From the NCBI RefSeq assembly GCF_016110345.1, contig NZ_AP019011.1, forward strand, positions 186,001-250,000: DNA of 64,000 nucleotides, in the 5' to 3' direction. Positions 1-9,060 of this stretch are shown one piece after another. Numbering within the stretch: the stretch's first letter is position 1; each line of letters opens with the position of its first letter. Below the pieces are notes generated by a model. That model was not told where the DNA came from. It worked only from the letters and a program-made list of their open reading frames with translations, and ran no database searches. This DNA comes from Fluviibacter phosphoraccumulans. Its GTDB lineage: Bacteria > Pseudomonadota > Gammaproteobacteria > Burkholderiales > Rhodocyclaceae. The translations under genes were made by a program, and so were the position numbers.

Positions 1-702
1 ATGCAGGATCCAGCTGCGTACTACGTTGATGGTGATCTGGCCAAGGGTCTGAAGGGCGGCGGCAACATGGCTGCTATCCACCTGTCGAACGCTGTCGGTG
101 GTGACCTGTTCCTGGGCTTCATCTCGGCTGTGGCTTTCGCAACCATTCTGGCTGTGGTAGCCGGTCTGACACTGGCTGGTGCATCGGCTGTGTCGCATGA
201 CCTGTACGCTACGGTCATCAAGAAGGGTAAGGCTGAGCAAACCGCTGAAATGCGCGTTTCGAAGATCACAACCGTCGCTCTGGCAGTTCTGGCAATTTTC
301 CTGGGCATCGCCTTCGAAAAGCAGAACGTTGCCTACATGGTGATGCTGGCCTTCGCAATTGCGTGTTCGGCTAACTTCCCAGTGCTGTTCATGTCGCTGA
401 TGTGGAAAGACTGCACCACCAAGGGTGCTGTGACTGGTGGCTTCGTTGGCCTGATCGCTTCGGCTGGTCTGACCATCCTGTCGCCAACCGTTTGGGAAGC
501 CGTTATCGGCAATCCGAAGGGTAGCGCACCGTTCCCTTACGGTTCGCCAGCACTGTTCTCCATGACCGCTGCATTCGCAACCATCTGGATCGTGTCGCTG
601 CTTGATAAGAGCGCTCGCGCCCAGATCGACCGCGAAGGTTACCCAGCACAGCAAGTCCGTTGCGAAACGGGTATTGGTGCTGCTGGTGCCTCTGGTCACT
701 AA
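1..702 (+). CDS. actP: Cation/acetate symporter ActP, C-terminal part (5' end outside window)
   Basis: This is the last 233 codons of a sodium:solute symporter of the acetate permease type, an inner-membrane protein that takes up acetate with a cation. The reading frame is open at base 1, so the true start is upstream. Visible traits are several hydrophobic helices, the stretch GLTLAGASAVSHDLYA (about residues 56-71 of the fragment), which is typical of ActP, and a polar C-terminal tail after the last helix. It ends with TAA at 700-702 and is followed by a strong terminator. Family assignment is firm; substrate preference is inferred from similarity to ActP. Confidence 0.88.
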   Translation: MQDPAAYYVDGDLAKGLKGGGNMAAIHLSNAVGGDLFLGFISAVAFATILAVVAGLTLAGASAVSHDLYATVIKKGKAEQTAEMRVSKITTVALAVLAIFLGIAFEKQNVAYMVMLAFAIACSANFPVLFMSLMWKDCTTKGAVTGGFVGLIASAGLTILSPTVWEAVIGNPKGSAPFPYGSPALFSMTAAFATIWIVSLLDKSARAQIDREGYPAQQVRCETGIGAAGASGH

Positions 703-732
703 GTTGCACTAGCGTAACTGCACGTTATGCTG

Positions 733-766
733 AAAAGACCCGGGCTTCGGCCCGGGTCTTTTTTTT
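733..766 (+). terminator. Rho-independent terminator after actP
   Basis: A perfect 9-bp stem GACCCGGGC / GCCCGGGTC closes a TTCG tetraloop. An A-run precedes it and eight T residues follow. It lies 30 bases after the actP stop and separates it from hemA. Confidence 0.93.
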
Positions 767-871
767 GTTTTCGGCTTTGATCCTTCGTGCGCAATCCCTT
801 GATAGACGGGGCGCTCAGCAGTGTGCGGATGTTATACTCACCGCCGTTTACGCAGGAATCGCCCGGGTACT

Positions 872-2128
872 ATGTCGCTTCACCTAATCGGACTCAATCA
901 CCATACTGCCCCCCTGGCGATTCGGGAACGGGTAGCGATTGCCGCCGAGGCGGTAGGGGGAGCGCTCACGACGTTGCGCCAATCGGGCGCGGTCGACGAA
1001 GCGGCGATTCTATCGACCTGTAATCGTACCGAGCTATACGTCTCAGGCGATACCACTGAGGCCGTACTCGCATGGTGGATGCAGCATGCGGGGATGTCAC
1101 TCGATGATGCGCGGCCCTACCTCTACCATCATGCAGATCAGGATGCGGTGCGTCAGGCGTTGCGTGTCGCCGCCGGATTGGATTCCATGGTGTTGGGTGA
1201 ACCGCAGATTCTTGGGCAGATGAAGGATGCCGTACGCACCGCAGAACAGGTTGGCGCGCTCGGTAGTAATTTGCACCGTCTGTTTCAGCATGCCTTTGCT
1301 GTCGCTAAAGAAATCCGTAGCACCACAGGCATCGGCGAAAGCGTTGTTTCCATGGCCGCCGCATCCGTGCGGCTGGCTGAGCGTATCTTCGATGACTTGA
1401 GTGAGCAGTCCGTATTATTTGTGGGCGCAGGCGATATGGTGGCGCTTTGTGCAACCCATTTTGCCGCCAGCAAGCCCAAACGCATGGTGGTGGCCAACCG
1501 CACCATTGAACGCGCTAATGAGTTGGCGCATCAGATCCATGGTGAAGCCATACGATTGACCCAGCTGGCCGATGCGTTGCCTCAGTTCGATATCGTTATT
1601 TCCTGTACCGCTAGTTCATTACCTATTATCGGCCTCGGTATGGTGGAGCGTGCCGTCAAGGCGCGTCGTCATCGCCCGATGTTTATGGTGGATTTGGCGG
1701 TGCCCCGAGATATTGAAGCCGAAGTGGCCGATCTGGATGATGTGTTTTTGTACACCGTTGATGATTTAGCCAGCGTGGTGCAGCATGGTGTGGCGTCGCG
1801 CCAGGCCGCCGTCATCGATGCAGAAGCGATTATTGCCGGACGTCTGGGCGATTTCCTCGACTGGCATGCGCGTCGTGCCCATGTGCCCGTGATCCAGGCC
1901 TTCCGTGACGGGGCCGCACAACTCAGGGCCCAGGAACTCGAGTTGGCGCGTAAACGCCTGAGCCGTGGCGAAGCGGCCGAGCTTGTTTTGGAGCAGATGG
2001 CAACGCGCCTCACCAACAAGTTTTTGCATGGGCCGCTGTCGGCCATCAACAAGGCCGACTCTGACGATCGTGAACGTTTGCAACAAGCCATGCGCCAATT
2101 CATGGCTGGTTGGGATACGTCCGAATGA
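872..2128 (+). CDS. hemA: Glutamyl-tRNA reductase
   Basis: This 418-residue enzyme makes glutamate-1-semialdehyde from glutamyl-tRNA, the first step of C5 tetrapyrrole synthesis. The catalytic cysteine is Cys50 in STCNRTE, LGEPQILGQ lies at about 108-116, and the NADPH-binding loop VGAGDM at about 184-189. The ATG at 872 was chosen because the family begins at MSLHLIGLNH; an upstream in-frame ATG at 821 would add 17 residues unlike the family. A TATACT hexamer at 833-838 could be a -10 element. The stop overlaps the next start (ATGA), suggesting coupling to the TauE-like gene. Confidence 0.96.
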   Translation: MSLHLIGLNHHTAPLAIRERVAIAAEAVGGALTTLRQSGAVDEAAILSTCNRTELYVSGDTTEAVLAWWMQHAGMSLDDARPYLYHHADQDAVRQALRVAAGLDSMVLGEPQILGQMKDAVRTAEQVGALGSNLHRLFQHAFAVAKEIRSTTGIGESVVSMAAASVRLAERIFDDLSEQSVLFVGAGDMVALCATHFAASKPKRMVVANRTIERANELAHQIHGEAIRLTQLADALPQFDIVISCTASSLPIIGLGMVERAVKARRHRPMFMVDLAVPRDIEAEVADLDDVFLYTVDDLASVVQHGVASRQAAVIDAEAIIAGRLGDFLDWHARRAHVPVIQAFRDGAAQLRAQELELARKRLSRGEAAELVLEQMATRLTNKFLHGPLSAINKADSDDRERLQQAMRQFMAGWDTSE

Positions 2129-2925
2129 GTTGGTGGCTGCTGACCTACGTTTTGCTGGGGGTGGGCTCGGGGTTTGTCGCAGGCTTGTTTGGTGTGGGTG
2201 GTGGATTGACGATTGTGCCCATACTGCTTTTGCTCTTTCAGGCGCAGGGATTTCCTGATGCACAGCTGATGCACCTGGCATTGGGTACGGCCATGGCAAC
2301 GATTGTGATCACTGCCATTTCGAGCATGCGTGCCCATCACCGTCACGGTGGCGTGCGGTGGGATATTTTTAAGTCCATGGCACCGGGCCTGGTGTTGGGG
2401 ACGCTCGTCGGCAGTTTGTTTGCCAGCCGCGTACCGACGGATACGATGGCGGTCCTGTTTACCGTTATCGTCTACTGGGCCTCGTTGCAGATGTTGCTCG
2501 ATTTCAAGCCGAAGCCCACGCGTGAATTGCCGGGCGTTACCGGGTTGATGAGTGTTGGTGGACTGATCGGCGGTGTTTCCAGTCTGGTCGCGGCTGGGGG
2601 TGGTTTTCTGTCAGTGCCTTTCATGGTGCTGTGTAACGTCAATATGCGTCAGGCAGTCGGTACTTCCTCGGCGCTGGGCTTTCCTATCGCCTTGGCCGGC
2701 GTGGTTGGTTACATCATGGGCGGTTGGTCCGTCCCTGATTTGCCCGGGCCGAGTTTAGGATTTGTCTATGTGCCCGCCTTTTTAGGCGTCGTGATCGCAA
2801 CGATTTTTACCGCGCCAGTGGGGGCAAAATTGGCCCATCGTTTGCCGGTCAAACAACTGAAACGCGCATTTGGCATCATGCTGGCATTGTTGGCCAGCAA
2901 GATGCTTTGGAATTTGTTGCACTGA
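2125..2925 (+). CDS. TauE/SafE-family sulfite/anion permease
   Basis: This 266-residue membrane protein has about eight predicted helices and two glycine-rich half-repeats (GLFGVGGG near residue 21, VAAGGGFLSV near 160), typical of the TauE/SafE (DUF81) family. Members export sulfite, sulfoacetate or related organosulfur anions, but the substrate here is unknown. The ATG overlaps the hemA stop by four bases. An in-frame TTG at 2110 is possible but less likely. Confidence 0.85.
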   Translation: MSWWLLTYVLLGVGSGFVAGLFGVGGGLTIVPILLLLFQAQGFPDAQLMHLALGTAMATIVITAISSMRAHHRHGGVRWDIFKSMAPGLVLGTLVGSLFASRVPTDTMAVLFTVIVYWASLQMLLDFKPKPTRELPGVTGLMSVGGLIGGVSSLVAAGGGFLSVPFMVLCNVNMRQAVGTSSALGFPIALAGVVGYIMGGWSVPDLPGPSLGFVYVPAFLGVVIATIFTAPVGAKLAHRLPVKQLKRAFGIMLALLASKMLWNLLH

Positions 2926-2971
2926 TATCTGCGCCGAATCGTTGTTTGGGCAGGTACAATGTCGCCCTGAT

Positions 2972-3057
2972 GCGGGTGTGGTGAAATTGGTAAACACAGC
3001 AGACTTAAAATCTGCCGGCGAATAGCCTTGCCGGTTCAAGTCCGGCCATCCGCACCA
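2972..3057 (+). tRNA. tRNA-Leu (anticodon UAA)
   Basis: The acceptor arm GCGGGTG pairs with CATCCGC (one G-U). The anticodon stem GCAGA/TCTGC encloses loop CTTAAAA with anticodon TAA at 3006-3008. A long variable arm is present, as expected for leucine. The T-arm has GGTTCAAGTCC and CCA is encoded. The gene sits between the TauE-like permease and prfA. Confidence 0.96.
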
Positions 3058-3073
3058 TTTTCTTTAGCCCGCC

Positions 3074-4156
3074 ATGAAACCCAGTCTTCTCGATAAACTC
3101 CGACAACTTGCCGATCGTCTGCAAGCGTTGGATCTGCGACTGAGTGAGCAAGGCGTGCATGATGATCTGGACGAATTTCGCCGTATCTCCAAGGAGCGGG
3201 CAGAGATTGAGCCGGTCGTTGCGCTTTACGAAACTTACTGTCAGCGCTTGTCCGACCTGGATACCGCTGAAGCCATGCTGGCGGACCCCGATATGAAAGG
3301 GCTGGCCCAGGAAGAAATGGCAGCCGTTAAGGCGGATTTGCCGGGCCTGGAACAACAGTTGCAGACCTTGCTGCTACCGCGTGATCCTGCGGATGAAAAA
3401 AACGTGATTGTGGAAATCCGTGCGGGCACGGGCGGGGATGAATCGGCTTTGTTCGCGGGTGATCTGTTTCGCATGTACAGTCGGTTTGCCGAGCGTCGTC
3501 GCTGGCAGGTAGAACTCATTTCAGCCAGTGAGTCCGATCTGGGTGGCTACAAGGAAGTGATTTTCCGGGTGCTTGGGCAGGGGGCGTATTCTGTCCTCAA
3601 GTTCGAGTCGGGCGGACATCGTGTGCAGCGCGTGCCTGAAACCGAAACCCAGGGACGCATTCACACCTCCGCGTGTACGGTGGCAGTGATGCCCGAAGCC
3701 GATGCCATGGAGGCGGTGGCCATCAATCCGGCTGAATTGCGTATTGATACTTTCCGTGCCTCGGGTGCGGGCGGGCAGCACATTAACAAAACGGATTCGG
3801 CGGTGCGCATTACGCATTTACCCACGGGTACGGTGGTGGAGTGTCAGGATGGCCGCTCGCAACATCAGAACCGCGATCAAGCCATGCGCGTTCTGGTGGC
3901 GCGCATTGAAGATCAACGTCGGCGTGAATTGCATGCCAAGGAAGCGGCGACTCGTAAGAGTTTAATCGGCAGTGGGGATCGATCCGAGCGGATTCGTACG
4001 TACAACTTCCCGCAGGGTCGAATGACCGACCACCGCATTAACCTGACGCTGTATAAACTCGCCAATCTGATGGACGGCGACATGGACGAGCTGGCCCGGT
4101 CGCTGGCCGCCGAGCATCAAGCAGAACAACTGGCGGCTTTGGCCGATCAGGACTAA
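3074..4156 (+). CDS. prfA: Peptide chain release factor 1
   Basis: This 360-residue class I release factor reads UAA and UAG and triggers peptide release on the ribosome. The GGQ motif is at residues 233-235 (GAGGQHINKTDS) and the RF1-type tripeptide of the PxT class is PET at 188-190. Length matches the family. Gln235 is the residue methylated by PrmC, whose gene lies five bases downstream, so the pair forms the usual operon. Confidence 0.97.
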   Translation: MKPSLLDKLRQLADRLQALDLRLSEQGVHDDLDEFRRISKERAEIEPVVALYETYCQRLSDLDTAEAMLADPDMKGLAQEEMAAVKADLPGLEQQLQTLLLPRDPADEKNVIVEIRAGTGGDESALFAGDLFRMYSRFAERRRWQVELISASESDLGGYKEVIFRVLGQGAYSVLKFESGGHRVQRVPETETQGRIHTSACTVAVMPEADAMEAVAINPAELRIDTFRASGAGGQHINKTDSAVRITHLPTGTVVECQDGRSQHQNRDQAMRVLVARIEDQRRRELHAKEAATRKSLIGSGDRSERIRTYNFPQGRMTDHRINLTLYKLANLMDGDMDELARSLAAEHQAEQLAALADQD

Positions 4157-4161
4157 GGATC

Positions 4162-5013
4162 GTGAGCGCGTCGGCTCAGATGACGCGTGTCCGGGCCATA
4201 CAGTGGGCGCGGCAATCGATAGACCGCTTGGATGCCCGGTTATTGCTGCAATTTGCGTCTGAATGTTCGGCCAATGCCCTGATTGCAGATCCGGATGTCG
4301 TGCTTGAAGAGGCCCAGTGGACACGTTTTCAAAGTCTGGTGCAGCGCCGGGCCGGCGGCGAGCCTCTGGCTTATCTGGTCGGAGAGGCCGGTTTTTATGG
4401 TGCATTGCTGGCGGTGACGCCGGACGTGCTGGTGCCGCGACCAGAAACCGAAGAGCTGGTCGATTGGGCACTCGACGTGTTGCGTGACCAACCCGCACCC
4501 ACTATTGCCGATCTGGGGACCGGGAGTGGGGCGATAGCGCTCACCTTGGCACGCGCCCGCCCAGATGCTCGGGTCATGGCCGTTGATGTTTCTTCAGCAG
4601 CCCTGTCGGTCGCTCAATTGAATCAACAACGGCTGGGCTGTGCCAATGTTGCGCTGATTCATGCCAGTTGGTATGACGGTTGGCAGGCGGCCGACGGCCT
4701 TGATTTGATCATTAGCAACCCACCGTATATCCCCGCGGATGACCCGCACTTAAGCGGCGATGGCGTGCGTTTTGAACCCCGTCTGGCGCTCACGGATGAG
4801 GCCGACGGCTTGGATGCCTACCGCGCTATTGCCGCCGGCGCTGTGGCGCGTCTTAAGCCCGGTGGGTGGTTGCTGGTGGAGCATGGGCATGATCAGGGGG
4901 CGGCAGTGGCGAGCCTTTGGTTGCAGGCAGGCTTGGTTGATGTCAGGGGGCGGCTTGATTTGAGCGGTAATCCCCGGATGACCGGCGGGCAGAAACCAGC
5001 GAGATCGGCGTGA
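4162..5013 (+). CDS. prmC: Release factor glutamine N5-methyltransferase
   Basis: This SAM-dependent methyltransferase modifies the GGQ glutamine of release factors. The SAM-binding loop DLGTGSG is at about 117-123 and the catalytic NPPY at about 186-189, in a 283-residue frame of normal length. The start is uncertain: GTG at 4162 has AAGGA only two bases before it, while ATG at 4180 is in frame but has no clear ribosome site. It follows prfA directly and its stop overlaps the next gene. Confidence 0.94.
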   Translation: MSASAQMTRVRAIQWARQSIDRLDARLLLQFASECSANALIADPDVVLEEAQWTRFQSLVQRRAGGEPLAYLVGEAGFYGALLAVTPDVLVPRPETEELVDWALDVLRDQPAPTIADLGTGSGAIALTLARARPDARVMAVDVSSAALSVAQLNQQRLGCANVALIHASWYDGWQAADGLDLIISNPPYIPADDPHLSGDGVRFEPRLALTDEADGLDAYRAIAAGAVARLKPGGWLLVEHGHDQGAAVASLWLQAGLVDVRGRLDLSGNPRMTGGQKPARSA

Positions 5014-5738
5014 TGCGCCGGATGCCTGAGCTCTGGCAAGATTGGCCGGTATCCCTGCGCTGGGCGGTAACTATTTCTTTAGGCGTGCATTTGTTGGTAG
5101 TTTTTCCGCTGGCCTTCTGGCTGTACACCCCCATCGCGATGCCGCAGGCGCCACTCAGTGCCGTGTTACGAGGCCCGGGTGAATCCACTCAAACTGCGCA
5201 CGACGATTCAAGGACCAGGGCGCCCCTGTCCGCCGGAGAGACCCGTAAACCCACGCCGAAAACGCCACGCGTGCCACGGGTTCAAAAAAAGCATGATGAA
5301 CGCCCCGCAGATACCGCAGCGCCTCTGCCGCCCACGCGGGTGGGCGTTGCGCAGGGCGACGCCGCTGCAGCACCTAATGTGAGTGCTAAAGCCGGCAGCG
5401 TCGGTGGGGCGCCGGAGTTGGCTCGCGATGGGGCCGACGCGGATGCGCTCCAGCGTTATCGTCTGGCGTTGGGGGGCGAAGCACGGAAAGCCAAGCGTTA
5501 TCCGGAGGTTTCTCGTGCTCGCGGGCACGAGGGGGTTTGCGAGATGATGATCGTTTTATCCAGAAACGGTGGCCCCCCTGTGGTGGTGCCGGGTCGGAGC
5601 AGTGGTTCACCGACGCTCGACGACGCAGCGTTGGTCATGACACGTCTGGCGGCTGAGCGAACGCCGGTACCGGCAGAGCTGCAGGGGCGTAATCTGCGTA
5701 TCCCATTGCGTATCCGCTTCTCGCTCGACGATTTCTGA
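5013..5738 (+). CDS. TonB-family energy-transducing protein
   Basis: This 241-residue protein has one N-terminal membrane helix (about 17-38), a proline/lysine/threonine-rich periplasmic spacer, and a C-terminal TonB-like domain (about 150-241) with YP, EG, SSG and LDDAAL elements. TonB proteins pass proton-motive energy from ExbBD to outer-membrane transporters; no exbB or exbD is nearby, so the partner is unknown. The start overlaps the prmC stop (TGATG); an adjoining GTG at 5010 is also possible. Confidence 0.75.
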   Translation: MRRMPELWQDWPVSLRWAVTISLGVHLLVVFPLAFWLYTPIAMPQAPLSAVLRGPGESTQTAHDDSRTRAPLSAGETRKPTPKTPRVPRVQKKHDERPADTAAPLPPTRVGVAQGDAAAAPNVSAKAGSVGGAPELARDGADADALQRYRLALGGEARKAKRYPEVSRARGHEGVCEMMIVLSRNGGPPVVVPGRSSGSPTLDDAALVMTRLAAERTPVPAELQGRNLRIPLRIRFSLDDF

Positions 5739-5797
5739 TATTTGTCTCTTTTTTGCGCCACATCAAAGCGCCGGGGGTTTAAAGCAGACTTTTCGGC

Positions 5798-5825
5798 CTG
5801 ACTTATCGTGGCAGAGTGTTATAAT
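5798..5825 (+). promoter_or_regulatory. Putative sigma-70 promoter of the desaturase gene
   Basis: A consensus TATAAT at 5820-5825 lies 16 bases after CTGACT at 5798-5803 (four of six matches to the -35 consensus). It is about 110 bases upstream of the desaturase ATG. A ribosome-binding site AGGAG lies at 5924-5928. Confidence 0.5.
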
Positions 5826-5937
5826 CCATTGATTTCATTCATTCAGCATCTTTCTCTGGGTGAATGTGCTGTTGCAACATAATGGCCTTGGGCATGTCCC
5901 GAAGCTATGAGTTTTGCCAATTTAGGAGCGTGTATAT

Positions 5938-7110
5938 ATGTTTAACGGACTCGTTGATTTGCCCTGGTGGGGTTACATCGTGTACACCTTGATCGTGACT
6001 CACATCACGATTGCCGGTGTCACCATTTATCTGCATCGTCATTCCGCGCACCGTGCGTTGGAACTGCACCCTGTCGTGTCGCATTTCTTTCGTTTCTGGC
6101 TGTGGCTCACCACCGGTATGGTGACCAAGCAGTGGACCGCGATTCACCGCAAGCACCACGCCAAGTGTGAAACACCGGACGATCCGCACAGCCCACAAGT
6201 TCTGGGTTTGAAGAAAGTGCTTTGGGAAGGCGCCGAGCTGTATCGTGCCGAAGCCAAGAACGACGAAACCATGAAGCGCTACGGTGCCGGTACGCCGGAT
6301 GACTGGATGGAGCATCACGTTTACAGCCACTCAGTGATTGGTGTTTCCATTCTGATGATCATCAACCTGATTCTCTTTGGGCCAATCGGTATGACCATCT
6401 GGGCCGTACAAATGGTCTGGATTCCGTTCTGGGCCGCGGGTGTGGTTAATGGCGTGGGTCACTATTACGGCTATCGTAACTTTACCTGCCCGGATGCATC
6501 GACCAATCTGTTTCCGTGGGGCATTCTGATTGGTGGCGAAGAGCTGCATAACAACCATCATGCGTTCGGTACCTCGGCCAAGCTGTCGAATAAATGGTAC
6601 GAGTTCGACATCGGCTGGCTGTACATCCGCACGATGGAAGTGCTGGGTCTGGCCAAGGTGAAGAAAGTCGCGCCGCGTCCGAAACTGGGTAAGGAAGTGG
6701 CAGAGGTCAATGCTGAGACGCTGGATGCCGTTATTACGCACCGCTTTGATCTGATGACCCGTTACGGCAAGGCGATTCGCCATGAGTTTGCGCGTACGCT
6801 GGAGCACCACAAACGTGACCATACGCTGGCCGATAAGAAGACCATGCGCCAGGCGTCACGCTGGGTGGCTGGTGATCTGGATCAGATGCCGGCTGAACTG
6901 CGTCAGCCCGTAGATAGCGTTCTGGCCGAAAGTCCGGCGTTGACCAAACTGTGTACCATGCGCAGCCAGCTGGTAGCGATCTGGGAAAAAACCAGCGTAT
7001 CGCGCGAGCAACTGGTGCAAAGTCTGCAAGACTGGTGTAAGCAAGCTGAGGCTTCAGGCGTGCATGCGCTGCAGGAGCTTTCCGTGCGCGTTCGCCGCTA
7101 CGTGATTTAA
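5938..7110 (+). CDS. Membrane-bound acyl-CoA/fatty-acid desaturase
   Basis: This 390-residue integral membrane di-iron desaturase introduces a double bond into acyl chains, as in the delta-9 class. The three histidine boxes are HRHSAHR (33-39), HRKHH (70-74) and HNNHH (204-208). Four hydrophobic segments lie around them. After about residue 250 there is a soluble, charged and helical C-terminal extension of roughly 130 residues that is not part of the catalytic core. The gene stands alone between its own promoter and terminator. Confidence 0.88.
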   Translation: MFNGLVDLPWWGYIVYTLIVTHITIAGVTIYLHRHSAHRALELHPVVSHFFRFWLWLTTGMVTKQWTAIHRKHHAKCETPDDPHSPQVLGLKKVLWEGAELYRAEAKNDETMKRYGAGTPDDWMEHHVYSHSVIGVSILMIINLILFGPIGMTIWAVQMVWIPFWAAGVVNGVGHYYGYRNFTCPDASTNLFPWGILIGGEELHNNHHAFGTSAKLSNKWYEFDIGWLYIRTMEVLGLAKVKKVAPRPKLGKEVAEVNAETLDAVITHRFDLMTRYGKAIRHEFARTLEHHKRDHTLADKKTMRQASRWVAGDLDQMPAELRQPVDSVLAESPALTKLCTMRSQLVAIWEKTSVSREQLVQSLQDWCKQAEASGVHALQELSVRVRRYVI

Positions 7111-7130
7111 GTTTTAACGGTCGACCTAAA

Positions 7131-7158
7131 CAACCGGCTTCGGCCGGTTGTTTTTTTT
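7131..7158 (+). terminator. Rho-independent terminator after the desaturase gene
   Basis: The perfect 8-bp stem CAACCGGC / GCCGGTTG closes a TTCG loop and is followed by eight T residues. Confidence 0.93.
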
Positions 7159-7172
7159 CAAGGTGTAGTCAG

Positions 7173-8858
7173 ATGAATGATGTAGAAAACCAGGACACAC
7201 TGGTTGCAGAATCTCCCCTGGACGCTCAGCCAAGCCCTGCGGCGCGAGGCAAGAGCATTCTGCCGGAGGTGGAGCGTCGCCGAACGTTTGCGATTATTTC
7301 CCACCCGGATGCGGGTAAAACCACGCTGACCGAAAAGCTGTTGCTGTTCGCGGGTGCGATTCAGATTGCCGGTAGTGTGAAAGCGCGTAAGGCCAGTCGC
7401 CATGCCACATCGGACTGGATGGAAATTGAAAAGCAACGTGGCATTTCCGTCGCCAGCTCTGTCATGCAGATGGAGTACGGTGACTGCGTCATCAATCTAC
7501 TGGATACACCCGGTCACCAGGACTTTTCTGAAGATACCTATCGCGTGCTGACAGCCGTCGATGCGGCCTTGATGGTCATTGATGCCGGTAATGGGGTCGA
7601 GCCGCAGACCCTGCGTTTGCTCGAAGTCTGCCGTGCCCGTAATACACCCATCATTACCTTTATCAACAAGCTGGACAGTGAGGTCAAAGACCCGCTCGAT
7701 CTGGTGGATGAAATCGAAAAGGTCCTCAAGCTGACCGTTGTGCCATTTACCTGGCCGGTGGGGATGGGAAAGCGCTTTGCGGGGGTTTATGACATCCGCA
7801 ATGATCAGATCCGTTTGTTCCGTTCGGGTAAAGATCGCCTGGAAACCGAATCGGAAACCCTGCAGGGGTTCGACCACCCAGAGCTGGCAGATCGCTTTGG
7901 TGCCGAATTTGCACAGGCGGAGCAAGAGATTGAACTGATTACCGGGGCTTCGGCAGAGTTTGATAAAGAGGCCTTTCTCAATGGTCAGCAAACCCCGGTC
8001 TTCTTCGGTTCGGCGATCAATAACTTTGGCGTGAAAGAAGTGCTGGATGCGTTAGCGGAACTGGCTCCGGCGCCTAAAGCCCGTGCTGCCATTCAGCGCG
8101 TTGTTCATCCGGAGGAACAGGCGTTTTCCGGTGTCGTCTTCAAGGTGCAGGCCAATATGGACCCGGCCCACCGCGACCGCATCGCCTTTGTGCGTGTCTG
8201 CTCGGGTAAGTTCACGCGCGGTATGCAGCTTAAGATTGGCCGTACCGGTAAAAGTATTCGTACAGCGAGTGCAATGTCTTTTCTGTCGCAGCGTCGCGAA
8301 TTGCTGGAAGAGGCCTACGCCGGTGACATTATCGGCATTCCCAATCACGGCTTGTTGCAGCTCGGTGATACGCTCACTGAAGGCGAGAAGCTTCAATACA
8401 CTGGCTTGCCCTTCTTTGCCCCGGAAATTTTCCAGGGCGTAGAAGTGGCCGACCCGATGCGTGCCAAGCAACTGCGTACGGGTTTAATGCAGCTGGGCGA
8501 AGAGGGCGCGATTCAAGTTTTCCGCCCGCACGACGGCGGTGCGTTGCTGCTGGGTGCGGTGGGTACGCTGCAGTTTGAAGTGGTGGCCCATCGCCTCAAG
8601 CACGAGTACGGCGTTGAAGCGCGGCTGGTGCCGACCAAGTATCGACTGGCGCGCTGGGTCACAGCGGAGGACCCGGCTGAGCTCAAGCAGTTCATTGATT
8701 TCAACGCGTATCGGATTGCTTACGATGTCGTTGAGGCGCCGACCTTCCTGGCGTCCTATCAGGGCGAACTGGTCATTCCTGAGCGCTGGAAAACCATCAA
8801 ATATCATGCACTACGCGAGCATGCTGGTTTGATGTTCCAGAGTAAGCTGGCTGGCTAA
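7173..8858 (+). CDS. prfC: Peptide chain release factor 3
   Basis: This translational GTPase recycles RF1 and RF2 from the ribosome. The P-loop SHPDAGKTT is at 43-51, the switch II motif DTPGHQDFSED follows, and the NKLD-type G4 motif (INKLDSE) is clear. It is 561 residues, about 30 longer than E. coli RF3 because of an N-terminal extension before residue 34. AAGGTG at 7160-7165 supports the ATG at 7173. The mobile element begins 48 bases after its stop, leaving the gene intact. Confidence 0.96.
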   Translation: MNDVENQDTLVAESPLDAQPSPAARGKSILPEVERRRTFAIISHPDAGKTTLTEKLLLFAGAIQIAGSVKARKASRHATSDWMEIEKQRGISVASSVMQMEYGDCVINLLDTPGHQDFSEDTYRVLTAVDAALMVIDAGNGVEPQTLRLLEVCRARNTPIITFINKLDSEVKDPLDLVDEIEKVLKLTVVPFTWPVGMGKRFAGVYDIRNDQIRLFRSGKDRLETESETLQGFDHPELADRFGAEFAQAEQEIELITGASAEFDKEAFLNGQQTPVFFGSAINNFGVKEVLDALAELAPAPKARAAIQRVVHPEEQAFSGVVFKVQANMDPAHRDRIAFVRVCSGKFTRGMQLKIGRTGKSIRTASAMSFLSQRRELLEEAYAGDIIGIPNHGLLQLGDTLTEGEKLQYTGLPFFAPEIFQGVEVADPMRAKQLRTGLMQLGEEGAIQVFRPHDGGALLLGAVGTLQFEVVAHRLKHEYGVEARLVPTKYRLARWVTAEDPAELKQFIDFNAYRIAYDVVEAPTFLASYQGELVIPERWKTIKYHALREHAGLMFQSKLAG

Positions 8859-8898
8859 CTGATGGGTTGGTGTGGGTAACGGTTAACGCCGTTGTCCT

Positions 8899-8906
8899 GC
8901 ACCAAA
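8899..8906. repeat. Left target-site duplication of the IS1595-type element
   Basis: The octamer GCACCAAA directly abuts the left terminal inverted repeat. The same octamer abuts the outer side of the right terminal repeat at 15801-15808. Confidence 0.85.
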
Positions 8907-8930
8907 CGCTATTATGTCTCTGATGCACAA
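8907..8930 (+). repeat. Left terminal inverted repeat
   Basis: It begins CGCTATTATG and ends GATGCACAA. It matches the reverse complement of 15777-15800 at 23 of 24 positions; the G at 8925 is A in the other copy. Confidence 0.85.
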
Positions 8931-9060
8931 AGCCTGAAATAACAGAGTGTTATCGAGGCAACCTGGAAAACGATGGCGTGGATTGATAGCAAATTCAGCG
9001 CAGTCGAGATTTGAATGGTTTCTCGGCTTTGCCGACTTAGAAAATCTTGTGCGCTTTCGC

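Noticed and set aside
787..1023. Short forward frame overlapping the hemA start.
   Set aside because: The hemA N-terminus is clear in another frame; this one lacks a ribosome site and family features.
1669..2346. 225-residue open frame antisense to the hemA/TauE junction.
   Set aside because: It crosses two well-supported genes on the other strand and has no recognisable domain.
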